DNA of 64,000 bases from Guyanagaster necrorhizus (GCF_019112545.1 NW_025064926.1:124001-188000); one strand, 5' to 3'. Positions 22,561-36,619 are shown, numbered from the stretch's first letter. Numbers and translations are program-made. The notes: generated by a model not told the origin, from the letters alone.

Positions 22561-23668
22561 GACTCCAAAAATTGGGCCCGTGAGGCTGCCAAGTACGGAG
22601 GATTCTGCGTTCTGACGGCAAAAGTCAATACTACCGGTACTGCGGTGGTCTTTGCCCATCTTATCGACAAGTCATTATCCAGTGATACAGATGCAGTAAG
22701 TGAATAATCCTTGTGCGATCTCTCTGGTCTGTTAAGCGGGCCGCTGGATTCGTGCTCTCGAATATCACTGGGGATTCGAGGCCAATACTTTCAACTTGCA
22801 CACTCACTGTAATCTCTTAGAATGTAAACACAGTGCTTTTATCCCAGCGATTAACTGACAGCGTCTACTCCTAGTGTGTCTGGAATACCACAACATATTA
22901 GACAGAAATTATGCCATGTTCGTACCATCACAGGAGGCCATTAAGACCATACATGACTTTACACTCTTACCCAACGCTGAGAAACGCAAGAAGCCGGCCA
23001 AAATGGTGAGGTCCAATTTTCACCGAGAGATTGGTTCTGGATGACATATGGTTTAGTATTTTGACTATAAAGAAAAGTCCATCCAAGTTCAATCCTTCTC
23101 CCTCAAACTGTCAAAAGAGTATATGGTCTCTTGTTGGACTCTACAGCAATCTGAGGAAGAATACAAGCAGACACAAGAGCGAACTGACGTTTTCTATCCC
23201 TTCCATCAACCAGAGTTGCGCAACCAGTTGCAGAGCCATGTCAGCCCCTTTTGTCCAGGGTGGAATGCGGGGAGAAAGTTGGCAAAATATGACGATAATG
23301 CCCTTGATTTGTTATCGACATCGGCTCAAGACCAGTTCGATTTCCGGCGGCTCGTGGGTTTTTCTACCACGTGGAACGATGATTCTACAGTACCTGTTGA
23401 TTTCCTGAACGGGACACGTTCGACATTTTTTCCGATTGGCAGCATTCAGTTCCCTTCGGAATCAGAGGAGGACGGCCGGGAGCTGCAGATAAAATCCATC
23501 ACAAAACGACAAAGGACTTCACGACGAGGCACGAGTTCTGCTGTCAATGGTCCTCCCACAACTACCAATGATGCTCCCTCTCCTTCGGAAAGAGCTGCGC
23601 GTCGCACAAGAAGTAAGAAGACGGCTTCCTCCATCGCTGGTCTAAGCCTTGGCCAAACTGGACGCTGA
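22561..23668 (+). pseudogene. HNH-nuclease-like gene, near intact
   Basis: Coding blocks are 22561-22695, about 22738-22822, 22874-23005 and 23056-23668. The first block reads NWAREAAKYGGFCVLT and AVVFAHLIDKSL, the second WGFEANTFNLHTHCNLLE, the third EYHNILDRNYAMFVPS. This order (Cys-Val-Leu-Thr, Ala-His-Leu-Ile, Asn-Leu-Leu, then Asp-Arg-Asn-Tyr-Ala) fits the fungal HNH_2 type of domain found in many agaricomycete proteins of unknown role. The C-terminal 200 residues are polar and end with basic runs (KRQRTSRRG, RRTRSKK) that could direct it to the nucleus. The later two introns join in phase, but at the first the phase is off by one base, so I call it a pseudogene with reserve. The start codon was not found. 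Confidence 0.5.
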
Positions 23669-23831
23669 AGTCAATGCTAGAAAGATCGTTAGGCTTAACT
23701 CTACGTACAAAATTTGAGTTATTTGTCCCGGAATATGATTTCAAGTCGCCATTCTGAGTCTGAGTAGGAGGTGCGTTTGATAAAGAAGGCCCGCAATAGT
23801 TCGTAAGCCTTGCATGATCACGATGCTTTCT

Positions 23832-24286
23832 CTACGACGAAGCACTATCCAGGAGCTATACATATTGATCTCAGCTCCAATACTTCTCCTTGAGCTTCTT
23901 CTAGCTCCATTCTCTTCACATACTCCCCCGTCTCATCTGTGCTTGGACGTCTATATTTGGCCACAGAATGCCGAAGGGCATCCTTCACCGCTGCAGGCAT
24001 TTTATCTGATGATCTAAAGCCAAATCCCATGAATTGAGGAGCGAAGGAAGGAGATAAAGCTTTGAACCCTGAAATATACACCCACTCCCCCTCCGATATC
24101 AATCCCTAAATCCTCTCTCCATCTGCCTCTGTAAGGTCTTGAACATAGGTTCTTTTACGCCATCAGGACCATCCCGCGCCGGCGAACACGCGACGCTATC
24201 TACGAGTTTGTTTTCCTTGGCATACGTCTTCCACTCTTTGCTGTGGTGCTGGTCCTTTCACGCAGACCGACAGGCACAGTAGATCT
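23832..24286 (-). pseudogene. Inserted 3' fragment of a diflavin reductase (TAH18/NDOR1) gene
   Basis: This 455-bp block is absent from R copy 2 and is flanked by TCT on both sides. Its minus strand translates, across frames, to pieces typical of the C-terminus of NADPH-dependent diflavin oxidoreductase: DQHHSKEWKTYAKENKL, RDGPDGVK, KRTYVQDL, SEGEWVYISG and SSDKMPAAVKDAL. TAH18 passes electrons to Dre2 in cytosolic iron-sulfur assembly. The reading is broken by stops (for example TGA after CRSA and TAG after GERI) and at least one frameshift. A 55-nt GT-AG intron is still present between YISG and SSDKMP, so the block came from genomic DNA rather than from reverse-transcribed RNA. Confidence 0.8.
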
Positions 24287-25616
24287 GATATGGATACAGC
24301 GTCATGCATATGTTCGAAGCTGAGGCCAAGCGTCGGGTCCAAGTTCATCCGCCCCGCCGGTTCTTTGGTGCCGCGAGACATACGAAATCAGAAACATAGA
24401 CAGAGGGGCACCTACGGGTCCATGTTTTCTCGTGAGGAGGCGGAGATTTATCGAGAGGACAGGATTTTCACGCACTCCAGACAAGAGTGCCTTTCGCTGT
24501 TCGACTGGGTCCTTTCGTATGGAGGGTTCAATTCAAGAAGCTCGCATAGGCCTTCGTTCGCTTGATGCACCACACGGACACACAAGATCAGTGATCTCCA
24601 ATATGGAAGTAGTATGTACAGCGTCAATTTGTTCTTTAATCATTGTTAATGGTGCAACATCATGTCGATTCTCGAGCCGAGTCATTAGCTGTTCGGTGCT
24701 GACTTGTCCCCGCTCGCCCGTGTTCTGCCGCGATAGATCCAGGCAAATACAAGAGAGCTAAATCCAACGCGGAGTGTGATGCGTGTGGTGTGGGATAGTG
24801 TTAGACCTGATGCTATCCTTGCAGTGGGAAGAAGGAAACATGATTTTGGATGACTAAGTATGCGTCATGTTTTCTGATTGTCTTTCACTCTTCGCGGATT
24901 CGAAACAAAAATCTTTTTATACATTCTCTATTGCGAAGGACCAGAACTTTGTCAGTACTGTCCCCGACTAACCCGACCTAGATTCGACTCGGACACTCCA
25001 GACACTGTTTACCAAGCCCGAGTGAGCAAGTATCATTACTCATCGACTGCCGTTGCAAACGACACCTATCTCGGGCAGATTAGGACGAATGGAGTTGTTG
25101 CCCACACCATCTCCGAGCCGTATCAACCGCCATCAGCACCTACAAATTTATCCGTGCGCGGAAATCAAAACTTCCTGGGTGCAGATCCTGGCATACGTCC
25201 GTCTTTCAGACTCGGGTCTCTAGCAGAGCAGCCGTTCGTGAGAATGAGGATCACACAGTGGACCGCATTCTCCGACCATGATGAAAGTGGGTGGATATCC
25301 ATGACTGCCGTTCCCCCTCTGAGCGTTTATCTACTCTGGGTCCGGAAGTTCTGGCCTTAAGACTACTCTAGAGAGAAACGTCCTGATTTGAAGCTCTCCC
25401 GGTCCGTGTTGGGCCTCAGACAGTGGACCTTCAGTGGATGCACTTGCACCGGGTTGGTGTTACTCCGCGGCTGGAGTTATTCCTTCATTCACTCGGCACA
25501 TAGGCGTCGGGGGAACAGACGTCGAGATCGGCCTCACACCGCCCCTCCTGCAAAACTGTCAGTCATAACCCCGTACATAAGCACAAGATGAATGGTAATC
25601 TACAACAATTCACTCT

Positions 25617-25916
25617 CTATTTGTCCTGTTTCTGATGAGCGTTCAAACTGGATTCAAATTCCAGATGAGCCATGCGTGCTTCGTCCTCCTTCGTAATTTT
25701 TGTTCGTCCTGAGAGTTTATGGACTTTCGGAGGAGGCAGCGTCGATCTTCCATGCCCCAGCGGGGTAGTTGATGATTGAAATCCATGCGAAAGAAGACAT
25801 GTACTAGTTACGCGTATATTATCGGGGCCTCTGCGATTACTGTCGGATGATATTACACAGTGACTGACTGACCTATGCTTGCCTTCCCTGTCGTGCTCAT
25901 GATCCATACTCAACAT
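25617..25916 (-). CDS. Unrecognised small ORF, up to 99 residues
   Basis: A minus-strand frame of 99 residues ends in a polar, charged segment (LSGRTKITKEDEARMAHL) that looks coding. A possible 69-nt in-frame intron (GTCAGT...ACTAG) lies in the middle, so both spliced and unspliced forms keep the frame. It sits just after the end of R copy 1. No family, signal peptide or membrane segment is recognised. Confidence 0.3.
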   Translation of the reverse strand: MLSMDHEHDREGKHRSVSHCVISSDSNRRGPDNIRVTSTCLLSHGFQSSTTPLGHGRSTLPPPKVHKLSGRTKITKEDEARMAHLEFESSLNAHQKQDK

Positions 25917-26840
25917 CAGTTATCAGCAGTAGTTCGTGCAAGCCTCGGTGAAGGGTTTTCCGCCCAGCATGAACCTTAACAAGATGCTGCTGCTAGACAG
26001 TCAGCTCCACGTCCTTATGTTTCGCTGCGAAACTGTACATCGCATAACTCTAGACTAAATCCAGGCGCGCATCCTCCTCCTTGCACCGTGACAAAGCACG
26101 AACCCCCCCCACACACCAGCTCAACGTCTCACTCCCACGCCCCCGCGGGATAATTGACCTCCGGTCAATGGCTCACCTGACCGTTTTTCCTCCTTCCCTA
26201 CCACAATTGCGACCCCNNNNNNNNNNNNNNNNNNNNNNNNNNNNNNNNNNNNNNNNNNNNNNNNNNAGGGTAGAACGACTCCTCCCGCCCCCGAGAGAGG
26301 AGGACCCGAACGTCCAGAAAAAGGTCTCCCCCGTCTAGTTTTTGTCCTATATCGCTCTAGGCTATACCATCGCCGGTGAGAAGACCCTTTCCCCCCCTCC
26401 CCCCTTTCAAGGTTCCCCGCATACCTTTCTCCGCACCGTATCGCACTCCCCACCTTCGGCACGCGCGGAAAAGGGTTGTCCCACCCGGCAGAAGCAGGAG
26501 AAGGGAGACGGAGAAGGAGGGTGGGGAGTAGAAGAAGCTTCGATGGATTGGACACCGGGTGGATCCATCCATATGCGTTTATTTTATCCCTTCCTTCCAC
26601 CAACCAACCAACGTAACATACGCCGTCCGGTCCGTACGTACCTTACTTATCACACAAATGAAATTACAGATTGGATCCCCACAAAACAGGACAATTTCAC
26701 ACCGCGGGTCGCCCCCACATGCAACGAAAGAGATAAATGAAGAAAAAAGAAATCCCATTGACGTTAATGTTATAAAAAATCATAATACAATGTGCATGTT
26801 ACAATATAGTTTAACTTCTCATCCAGAGGGGGAAAGCTTT
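25917..26840. other. Intergenic region with assembly gap
   Basis: No gene is supported. The stretch from 26,100 to 26,500 is rich in C and contains long pyrimidine runs around the gap. This composition may explain why the assembly failed there. Confidence 0.4.
26217..26266. other. Assembly gap, 50 N
   Basis: Fifty consecutive N. The round number suggests an estimated or default gap size, so distances across it are not reliable. Any open reading frame spanning it is an artefact. Confidence 0.99.
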
Positions 26841-28864
<2,024 letters not shown>

Positions 28865-29632
28865 GGTAGTGGATGAAAGGTGGGAGGGGGATAAGAGACA
28901 GTGGCGGTTTTCGGAAGTTTATATACCCCAGACGGGGCCCCGGAACGGATGACCACACCGATCGTGGCTGAGACATCCGTATTGCTGATTGGAATATTTG
29001 AAATTGGATCAAAAGTTTTTGTAGGGGCGGCACGACGGCGGGATTCGGGAGAAAGGTGATCCATGGATGGGGAAGATGAGGTCAGCGTAGGGGGTGATAT
29101 AGATTACGTGGAGAGCAAGTGCGGGGAAGGGCATGTGATGTCGTTTGTGGGGGTGGGGCATCCCGTGGCGACCCCTGTAATATGCATGCGGACGCCCGAC
29201 TGCGACTAGGGGGTTATTTGGCCTGGCTATCTTCCCTTCCTTCTTGCTTTGACGTCGATTCGCCGCCTAGAGAAAAGCGCGTTCTGAATTTGCGAATTTT
29301 TGCAAAAGTACCGCGGATCGCACGGACGTCGACTTCTTCTCGTCTATCTCGCCTGCTTCGCTCTAAATCGCATCGATGATCTCCGCCAACTCGCACCTGA
29401 CCCGCCTTCTCCATTCCAAGCTAGGCATGGCATGATTGATCCACAAGCGTTGTTCTCGACCCGGGAGCCGTTTTGTGATCCCTAAGAGTAGCCTTTCATT
29501 TCTATTCAATACCCTCGTTAACGTCAACCTATATGCCATATTACCACCGACCACTAACAAGACCAAACTTCTTTCTGCCCTTAAATACTCACGATCCTTC
29601 GTTCTCCATCGTCTTTCAATTCCAACTTAACC
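28865..29632. promoter_or_regulatory. Shared 768-bp divergent promoter region
   Basis: The aldehyde dehydrogenase and acetate transporter start codons face away from each other across 768 bp with no other gene. Both promoters must lie here, which allows shared control, for example by carbon source. I did not find a motif that I can assign to a known regulator with confidence. Confidence 0.5.
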
Positions 29633-30479
29633 ATGTCCGACATTGAAAAAGGCGTTTCCTCCAGCTCGAACGGCGCTGGCGCTCTCCAGGCCAGCCCGCC
29701 TCCCCATAGCACCGCCGTGCTGCGCCCGACACGTATCGCCAATGCCGGCACCCTCGGCTTGTTCTCCTTTGCCTCGACGACGTTTATCCTCTCCATGTAC
29801 AACGTCCAAACTCGCGGGATAAAAACGCCCAATGTCGTCGTCGGAATGGCCATTTTCTGCGGCGGGCTGACTCAGCTGTTGGCTGGCATGTGGGAGTTTC
29901 CTCGAGGCAACGCATTTGGCGGGACAGGTACGCATCGCCCACGGCCCCTTACCCCACACCTCCTAACTCCTTATCGATATCCCCAGCTTTCTCCTCCTAT
30001 GGCGCTTTCTGGATGTCCTATGCCACTATCTTCATCCCCAACTCTGGCATTCTCGATGCATATGGCACAGATACTTCCGAGCTCGCCTCTGCGCTCGGTG
30101 TGTATCTCTTCACCTGGATGATAGTCACCATTCTGTTCCTGTCAGTCCGTTCTCTTCTCCCCTTATCGCTGACTAACCCCGTCTACGCAGCATCACCTCG
30201 CTCCGCAAGTCTGCCGCGTTCGTCGCCCTCTTCGGCTGTCTCTCTGTCACCTTTATGTTTCTCGCCTGCTCAGAGATCTCCGCTTCCACTACGATCAGCA
30301 CCCAGTACGCCTTCTATCCTCTTCTTTCTCTTCATTTAGCTCACAATTCCTCCAGTCTCGCTAAATCAGGGGGTGCATTTGGCATCATCACCGCCTTCAT
30401 CGCCTACTACGTCGGCCTCTCCGAGCTGCTCGCATCAGAGGCCAAGGCAGTTACCGTACTCCCCATTGGCGCTTTCTAG
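29633..30479 (+). CDS. GPR1/FUN34/YaaH family acetate transporter
   Basis: Exons 29633-29927, 29987-30140, 30191-30304 and 30356-30479 sum to 687 nt (228 residues); introns are 50-59 nt and GT-AG. The protein has a polar N-terminus of about 35 residues and then six hydrophobic segments. The family signature region reads NAGTLGLFSFASTTFILS (usual form NPAPLGL, so Pro-Ala-Pro is replaced by Ala-Gly-Thr). AFSSYGAFWMSYA and GGAFGIITAFIAYYVGL are further conserved stretches. Family members such as yeast Ato1/Ady2 and Yarrowia Gpr1 act at the plasma membrane in acetate uptake or acetate and ammonium response. Its divergent neighbour makes acetate from acetaldehyde, which fits a joint role in two-carbon metabolism. 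The start codon follows a pyrimidine-rich leader. Confidence 0.95.
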
Positions 30480-31084
30480 CTCCTTAATCATACCATTATA
30501 CCTCCATACGTTCTAGTACCCATAATTATCATGACGTGTTCCATTCCACATGCTATATCATCACATCATGAGACTTTTCCAATTTACCATAACCCGTGCT
30601 ACGATTCTACAAATATCATTAGCGCCTCACCATGCGTACTTCCGCTGCTGATCCAGATCCGCCTCCACAAAAGTCAGCTGGTAAAAAAAAACCGATTTTT
30701 TCCAGGACGCGCGCCCTGACCCAATACGGTATCAAATAGCCGAATCCACGCGCTCTCGCCCAGGACGCGTTCCCGCCGTCTTAGTTTAGTTGACACCCAT
30801 GGGTCCACCTCTCCAGATCACCACCCATCATTTCTGCAGATCCCGGGTGAACGTTGTGGCGGGTCGGCTTGGATGTGGGGAAACAGACGTTGAACTTGGC
30901 AAGGAAGAAGCACCCGTGTGTAATGATACCGCCAAGCGCGCTGGGAAAGGTACCGACCGGGTCCAGGGAGCCTTTTCATATCACCAAAAGTCAACTCGCC
31001 GTCCGTCCCGTGGTAGATCTGGCGTGAATACAGCATTTTTTCCCCCCCAAACTTAAGAGTGTATTCGTACGAAAACTGAAGGCT
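30480..31084. other. Intergenic region
   Basis: About 600 bp between the acetate transporter and repeat R copy 3, with no supported gene. Confidence 0.4.
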
Positions 31085-32445
31085 AAGCAAGCGTCGGGTC
31101 CGAGTTCATCCGCCCCGCCGGTTCCTCTGTGCCGCGAGACATACGAGATCAGAAACATAGACAGGGGGGGTGGTGGGGGTGGGGGTACCTATGGGTCCAT
31201 GTTTTCTCGTGGAGGAGGCGGAGATTACGCGGGGGGGTGGGGAGCCCAAGGATTTTCGCGCATTCCAGATTCCAGATACGAGTGCTTTTCACCGTTCGAG
31301 CAGGTCCCTTTCGCATGGAGAAGCTCAATTCCAGACTTCGTTCGCTCGACACACTACGTGGACCCACAAGATCATCGGTGATCTCGAATACAGCAGTAGT
31401 GGTAGTAGTACGTACGTACGTACAGCGTCAATCATTGTTAATGGGCGCAACATCATCCCTCGATCGTCGAGCCGAGTCATGCGCCGTTCGGTAATGATTT
31501 GTGCCGCTCACCGTCCTGCCGCGGTAGTAGATCCAGGAAAATCCAAGGAAGAACTGAGACCGACACGGAGTGTGATGCGGCGTCAGACCTGGCGCTGTCC
31601 TGGCCTGGCAGTGGGGAAGGAAGGAAAAACATGATTATGGATGACTAAGCATGCATCATGTTTTTCTCATGGTCTTTTTACTCAAACAAAAACTTTTTAT
31701 ACATTCTCTATTGCTCAGGACCCAGAATTTAGCCAGCACCAACGCCAGACTCACACGTTCGCTCGGCGACGAGGGCAAATTTCAGACTCCAAAACACATG
31801 TTTATGACCAAGACCAACACCGACACCGACACGGCATGTGCATGCATCAGATCCAAGTTATTCATCCGACCGGTGTTGGAAAGCCCTCCACCTATCTCGG
31901 GCAGACTAACTGCAAACGGAGTTGCTGCACCACACCACACTATCTCCGAGTCGTATCAACCGCCTACAGATTTATCTGCGTCCTGCATGCGGAAATCAAA
32001 GCTCCCCTACGTGCAGAGATGGATCCGGACTCGGGGGTACCACGGCGGGCGGGCTGTTGTTTTCTTCCGTTCAGATATCGGCAACCCGAGCCGTTATATG
32101 TACCCTCGTATAACGACGAATCCTCAGTATACACATATCCTCTGTCAATGCCACCTCGTGCCCCAGCATTGTTCGTTATTTAACCTATCTGCTTCAGGAA
32201 ATAAGGTCCCAGATCTTGTATGCAGGTCAAACGGCATGAATCTAATGGAGACAAGTCAAGAAGATGTGTCAGCACCTGTGATTGGTCGACTCTGCATTCC
32301 ACTATATTTTCCTCACTGACATTGGACTGTAAATCGCACCTACTTCAAATACCATCTTGGCACAAGGAACTAAATACCTTGGGAATATCATTGATTATAC
32401 TGATGTGATGGCACAACATGAGCATATGGTACTAATTGTCATGAT
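31085..32445 (+). repeat. Dispersed repeat R, copy 3 (partial)
   Basis: Sequence from 31,085 matches R copy 1 from about 24,330 (shared CGTCGGGTCC...CATCCGCCCCGCCGG block). Around 31,890-32,010 it matches copy 1 near 25,070-25,190. From about 32,106 it matches copy 4 at 60,486-60,835. The HNH gene part is missing. The left two thirds keep their CpG sites and the right third has lost most of them, so the copy straddles the edge of the large CpG-poor island. Confidence 0.7.
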
Positions 32446-33013
32446 TTTAGTCTCTAATCATAACCTGCTGATGCTTAGTAAGCCAACACTTACAAAAGCC
32501 CAATGATCCCCAACAGATAAGGACTCTCAGCTATGTGGAAACCCTGCTGAAGCCATATGGAACTAGAGATGATGCATGCATGATGATACCATGCTACACT
32601 TTACTCATCACCACATGATACATAGCCAGCATCAGCATGCTGATCATACAGAATGACTGTGCAATGATGCAATCTCAGTCAGAACAACTGCAGCTCATGC
32701 AACAATCACTATAGCAATGGTGTTATGAGCAGATAATAATGCATCTGCATAGTATAGAGAGTACTATCATCAGCCAATGAGTAGTAGACACAATAATAAG
32801 ACAATTGTCATCTGTAGAGCCAAAACATTTCTGAACAGTATTTAAGCTAGTAGTTTACAGTGATATACTCTAGTCTCAAGCTAAGATTAATTTATATCAA
32901 TCAATCTCTTAGACTCTCAGTGTGGCTACCATCTCAGTTTCTACACTGGCAGCTGTAGTCTATCAACCTCTCTATCTCATCCTGCTTATTATTGTCACAT
33001 ACCTTATCATTCT

Positions 33014-33230
33014 TGTTGGGATTTTGTTGAAAAGTTCTAGAAAGAGCAATCTGGCATCATGCTAAGAGTTGATGAGTAAGCTTAAGAGAAAGAGAAAGTT
33101 GTAGTAAATTCTAAATATAAGCCTGAAGAGTATAAATACAAGCTCTCTAGGAGCTGTAGTAGAACAAGTTCATTCTATCTGATTCTATCAGCCTGGAGTC
33201 TATCCTGCACAGCACCCAGGATTTTCAACA
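33014..33230 (+). repeat. Solo LTR, 217 bp, with ATTCT target duplication
   Basis: The element starts TGTTGGGA and ends TTTTCAACA, with the inverted ends TGTTG...CAACA. It is flanked on both sides by ATTCT, a 5-bp target site duplication. Because the duplication directly abuts both ends, this is a solo LTR left by recombination between the two LTRs of a full element. GTATAAATACAAG at about 33,130 suggests a plus-strand promoter. The short length and TGTTGGGA start resemble Copia-type LTRs, but no coding sequence is left to prove it. Confidence 0.88.
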
Positions 33231-35379
33231 ATTCTTATCATTATGCTTTATCATCAGTTAGTGTTAGATTCCAGCAGTTGCAGTGTCAAGCATTTGTGAT
33301 TATTTGGTTATCATCTGACACTAATGTTCAATTGAAAAGCATGAGCAAGCACTTATAGCCTCTTCTTCCTTGATAGTCATCATCTCTTCCAAAGTGAGCT
33401 GTTCTGTCATATCCTGTAGACTTAGAGATCTGCACTATATCTGTAATTATGATATTATAAGACAGTTGATATGGATATCATAACTGTATCATGCTTAATC
33501 TTGATAACAACTATATGGATCAGTATACAGTATAGACTGCATCTATACAACCTGTATAAAACACAGCCATATATGGCTATATATATAGATATCCAAGTAG
33601 TATCATTAGATCTTGAAATAGCATCAATCAACTGATTGATTGTATGACCTCCTTTCTCTAGAACTACTATGTTGACAATCATTCTAACCATTTTATTCTG
33701 TTACTCTTGGATTTGCCCACTGCTTAAAGCTTGACATTTATTTCAGTTATTACTTCTCAGCTCTCTATTTTCAGATCATGATTATTTCTTCTGTAATGAC
33801 CTCTTTAGCTAATATGCAATATATCACTAGCTATTTAACTCTACTCAGCAAGAGTTGGAGTCAAGAAACTTTCTGCAGTATTGCTTTCTTATTCTTGCCT
33901 CTTGTTTACAGCTAATCCTTTTCTAGTTTGATATGGATCTGATAGATATAAGAGTCCACCACTGTAGTGCAATGGTATCTCATCAAAATGCCTCTCTGAC
34001 TTCTCTCCTGAAGTAGAGAGATGTATGAGATTCTTCTCACTTTATTCTCTAATATCATTGTCTTCTGTGCAAGTCTTTGGTTTGCTATTTCAGTGATACT
34101 CTTTCTTACTCCAGCACTCAGCATTCTCTAGGCTATATCAGAACTAACCTATCTGTTTTTTCTCAAATTTTCCACTTTGGTTAATTCATTCACAGATGCT
34201 CTTATTCTGATGTGCTTTTATTGTGTGGTCTCACTCTTCATGTTCATGTTGGCTCTTGCACTAATTGATCAACTTCAAAGTCAACATGATCTTTCTCACT
34301 TTCTTTACTCTTGATCAACTGTTTTCTGGGCTATGATTTCATTTTTGCTGATCTCATATCTTACAAATGCATCTAGATCAGTTTTTCAGGCTCTTGAAGA
34401 CAGGCATTGCAACAGTTTTTGTGACTGAATACCCTCTGAGAATAATAATAACCAATGTGCATCTTTCTTATTCTCTTCAGCTGAAAGTATCACTCATACA
34501 TTGCTCTTTTCACTGAAAGACAAAACTGAGCCTAAGACCAATACCAATTCCAACCCAAATTCTGGACAGGAGACAATCTTCATTATGAAAGCAGTGACAC
34601 ACACAATATCTATTCTATCTATATAGTGTTAACTCTTATACTAGTAGTATCAAATTATACAACCATCAATGATATTCTTCATCATCTGTATCAGAGACAT
34701 TATGTATCTTTACATGATCATCTTCTCAAAACCTATACTCTTTGTATATCAGATCTGCAGCATCATCTATTAGGATATGAGATGATTTCTGATCTTGGAG
34801 CTATTCTTATGATCTGTTTTTATCCTTCTGAATGATTGCTAGAAGGAGATATATACTATATAATATTTTAAGGGTGAACAGCACACACTAAATCTTTATC
34901 TCATCTGTCAGCCTCTCTTGAATTTGAGGCATATGCCTACAATAAACATGGCAATCTCAAAGATGCCAATAATATTGATTGGTATAACAATGCTGATGAT
35001 ATAGTTCCAACTAAGAGAGCTGGTCCATTTAGTAGCAGTAGTGAGTTAGCATGTTGTCATCTCACTTTCTATGGCTGATATTAAATTCTATTCTGATCAT
35101 AGTCACTGTAGCAAAAGGACAGTAAAGCTTCAAGCCTCAATCACAATTGAACAGAAGTCTGATAAGAGTCCAACTGGCAAACAACCTTCTCAGAAGTGAC
35201 AGCAGTGCAATCAGAGTAAGAAAAAAGCTATTAATGATAGCATAGCTAAAAAGAAGGATCCAGATAGTGATTTTTCTAAAGATGAGGTGAATATATTTTT
35301 TTTGTATCTGGCTTGCTTGTACTTACTTTGAGTTCTAGCTGGCAGCATCCTTATCATCAAAAACTATTCTAAAGGGTAT

Positions 35380-35852
35380 TGTTATGATTTCTTCACTTAT
35401 CTTATCTTATCACAGATGCTTATTTAATCTTCAGCACTTATCTAATCCTATCAGTGATCACTATATCCATCCAGCTCAGACCAGTAGCCACAACTATATC
35501 AGACAACTCATGCTATTATATTATGACTCATGACTAACATCTTGCCAACAGATGATACCTATTGTTTTATGCATCTATTATATGCTCATTCAGTTCTGAC
35601 TCACAGATAACTACAATAAATAGGACTATATTTATCATATTTGAAAATATATATAAGTAGCTTAGCTCTTGCTGTAGTAGACTCAGCTTTAAGCTAAAGT
35701 TTATTCTATACCACTCACTCTTGAGCCTACTTGCAAAGCTTTGATTCTCACAACAAGTCAAACACTATAAAGTGGACTCTAATAGAACTGTACAAATGCA
35801 ATACAGCATCCATTTATCATGAGTTCAACTCATATGATGAGCAGATCTAACA
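35380..35852 (+). repeat. Solo LTR of the self-priming family, GGTAT duplication
   Basis: A 473-bp LTR bounded by TGTTA (35380) and TAACA (35852) and flanked on both sides by GGTAT, a 5-bp target duplication. It has a TATATAAG box near 35,649 and the presumed RNA start AGCTTTAAGCTAA at 35,685-35,697. No primer-binding sequence follows, as expected of a solo LTR. This copy fixes the exact family boundaries. Confidence 0.92.
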
Positions 35853-36173
35853 GGTATAGCATATTTCAATAAATGATCACAAATAAAGTGCAAATAAGTT
35901 AATACTCTGAATACTAGCAATCAAGAAAATACAGAGATAATACAAAAGAAGATGTATAAATACAAACACTATCTTCTTCAGAGATAATGTATTCTGATTA
36001 TATTCTATTTCACCTGAGATTAATCTTTACTTTCTCCAGAAATCTCAGAAGAAGAATTCAATCTACTATTTTTATAAGCTATGGCCAACCAATACTCATA
36101 GTGAATCTGATAACAAAGGAGATTCTCATTACAAGTGCTATCATAGGAAATCTTATAATATATTGACAATTAC

Positions 36174-36619
36174 TATTATGATTTTCTTTTATTTTATCTT
36201 TTATCTCAATTATCTTATCTTTGATCTTATCTTATCAGGGTGTCTATCTTATCTAAAGGCACTTATTCAACCATAAGATGATTACTCAATCACAATAGGC
36301 AGTTCATGCTATTATTCTTTAATGTACAATGTACATCTCATCAATAAACAATAGACAATATCTTATTGTTCTATCTCCAATGACTAGACACAATGGCACC
36401 ATATTATAGAAATGTATATAAGTAGCATAGCTCTCACTGTAGTGACCCAGCTTCAAGCTAAAGTTTATCTATACTGCTTCTCTCTTTTTGAGTCTATTCT
36501 GTGAACAGCCTTGATGCACCCAATCAGATTGCACATTAGTAGACTCTAGTGTGACTGTACAAACTTGATACAGCACTAGTTTATCATATATTCTGATCAT
36601 ATGCTGAGCAGATCTAACA
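36174..36619 (+). repeat. 5' LTR of self-priming family, copy C
   Basis: A 446-bp LTR; the start is TATTA rather than TGTTA (one G-to-A change) and the end is TAACA at 36,619. The presumed RNA start AGCTTCAAGCTAA is at 36,449-36,461. The primer-binding stretch TTAGCTTGAAGCT at 36,621-36,633 is its perfect 13-of-13 complement. About 670 bp of leader and gag-like sequence follow before the next LTR. Confidence 0.82.

Larger units (their letters stand above)
22083..25582 (+). repeat. Dispersed repeat R, copy 1
   Basis: This segment is paired with 51,636-54,021 over most of its length and with 31,085-32,445 over part of it, all in the same orientation. It contains the HNH-like gene and about 1.3 kb of downstream sequence without a recognised gene. 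Relative to copy 2 it has 684 extra bp (about 22,360-23,043, the HNH domain) and a 455-bp insertion (23,832-24,286). The left 400 bp are CpG-decayed and the rest is not. No terminal inverted repeats or target duplications were identified at its ends, so the way it spread is unknown. Confidence 0.8.

Noticed and set aside
24878..25360. 160-residue frame conserved between repeat R copies (also 53,294-53,800)
   Set aside because: The copies are so similar that an open frame would be conserved by descent alone; no motif is visible and the third copy does not keep it.
26081..26603. Open frames on both strands running through the N gap
   Set aside because: They are translated through unknown bases and low-complexity C-rich DNA, so they are artefacts.
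31410..31440. Short ACGT repeat as a possible regulatory element
   Set aside because: A few units of a simple repeat inside a dispersed repeat; no gene start nearby.
31129..32319. Several overlapping frames of 120-220 residues in repeat R copy 3
   Set aside because: They overlap one another in all frames, start in repeat sequence and show no motif.
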